A program made the translations under genes and the position numbers. Positions 60,341 to 60,431 of a DNA stretch of 60,431 nt are shown one piece after another. Source of the stretch: Oscillospiraceae bacterium (GTDB lineage: Bacteria > Bacillota > Clostridia > Oscillospirales > Acutalibacteraceae); contig SVOL01000012.1 of assembly GCA_015066395.1 (NCBI GenBank), forward strand, positions 1 through 60,431, given 5' to 3'. Numbering within the stretch: position 1 is the stretch's first letter; every line of letters begins with the position of its first letter. Below the pieces are notes generated by a model, which worked only from the letters and a program-made list of their open reading frames with translations, ran no database searches and was not told the origin of the DNA.

Positions 60341-60431
60341 AGTCTTAATAGCTTGAACCTCTTTACCGTTGGTAAGATGTTCGGACTATTTTGCTTTATG
60401 TCGGAGTATGAAAACTTCAACTAACAATAAT

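Overview
The window looks like a stretch of chromosome from a low-to-mid GC, endospore-forming member of the Clostridia, most likely a gut Ruminococcaceae/Oscillospirales-type bacterium. That placement is inference. It rests on Firmicutes-type gene order (ruvCAB; infC-rpmI-rplT with a terminator-bearing leader; nusB-xseAB-ispA-dxs-tlyA-nadK-argR-recN), strong GGAGG ribosome binding sites, sigma-A-like promoters (TTGACA, 16-18 bp, TATAAT), and sporulation genes (cwlJ, a gerQ-like gene, spoIIM, yunB). Most of the window is ordinary core genome. No prophage, CRISPR array or complete transposon is present.

Layout. 1-100: three tandem hairpins resembling the right end of an IS200/IS605 element whose transposase would lie outside the window. 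198-4839: malate/lactate dehydrogenase, malic enzyme, an intergenic hairpin array, a TetR regulator and rhamnulokinase. 4888-8980: an XRE regulator, tRNA-Thr, a DUF4364 protein, a coiled-coil protein, serA and a D,D-carboxypeptidase. 8992-12210: the infC-rpmI-rplT operon, tRNA-Gln and an LCP cell-wall ligase. 12215-17496: a surface nuclease, a two-gene ThrE-type exporter, an FAD oxidoreductase, a histidine phosphatase and mntP. 17549-21666: the potABCD polyamine importer on the minus strand. 21845-33941: a long plus-strand run ruvC-ruvA-ruvB-glmM-methyltransferase-ecfA1-ecfA2-ecfT-truA-DUF5711-cvpA-clpE. 33950-34483: tRNA-Gly and tRNA-Arg, followed by repeats made from the tRNA-Arg 3' end. 34484-38521: an amidase-like protein, a GH78-like glycosidase and brnQ. 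38620-39177: a DivIVA-like protein. 39270-49874: nusB through recN, then tyrS. 49905-52026: gerQ-like, cwlJ and a tyrosine recombinase on the minus strand, followed by an AT-rich gene desert. 52756-60009: nadE, tRNA-Leu, azlCD, xerD, spoIIM, a YmfI-like reductase, yunB and a cytidylate-kinase-like gene. The window ends with tRNA-Leu(UAG), preceded by a copy of its own 5' end.

How the genes work together. Branched-chain amino acids are imported (BrnQ) and exported (AzlCD). NAD is made (NadE) and phosphorylated (NadK). IspA and Dxs serve isoprenoid synthesis through the MEP pathway. RuvABC, RecN and XseAB repair DNA. SpoIIM, YunB, CwlJ and the GerQ-like protein belong to engulfment, spore formation and germination.

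Most worth a second look: (1) NadE has Gly where the glutaminase domain normally has its catalytic Cys. (2) XerD has Lys at the first catalytic Arg. (3) A hairpin element shared downstream of tRNA-Gln and tRNA-Arg, together with tRNA-3'-end duplications. (4) A multi-hairpin array at 2571-2755. (5) An ATC start codon for infC. (6) A terminator fused to the yunB ribosome binding site. I did not find a convincing multi-gene novel system; the unusual signals are RNA/DNA structures around tRNA genes and two core enzymes with altered active sites.
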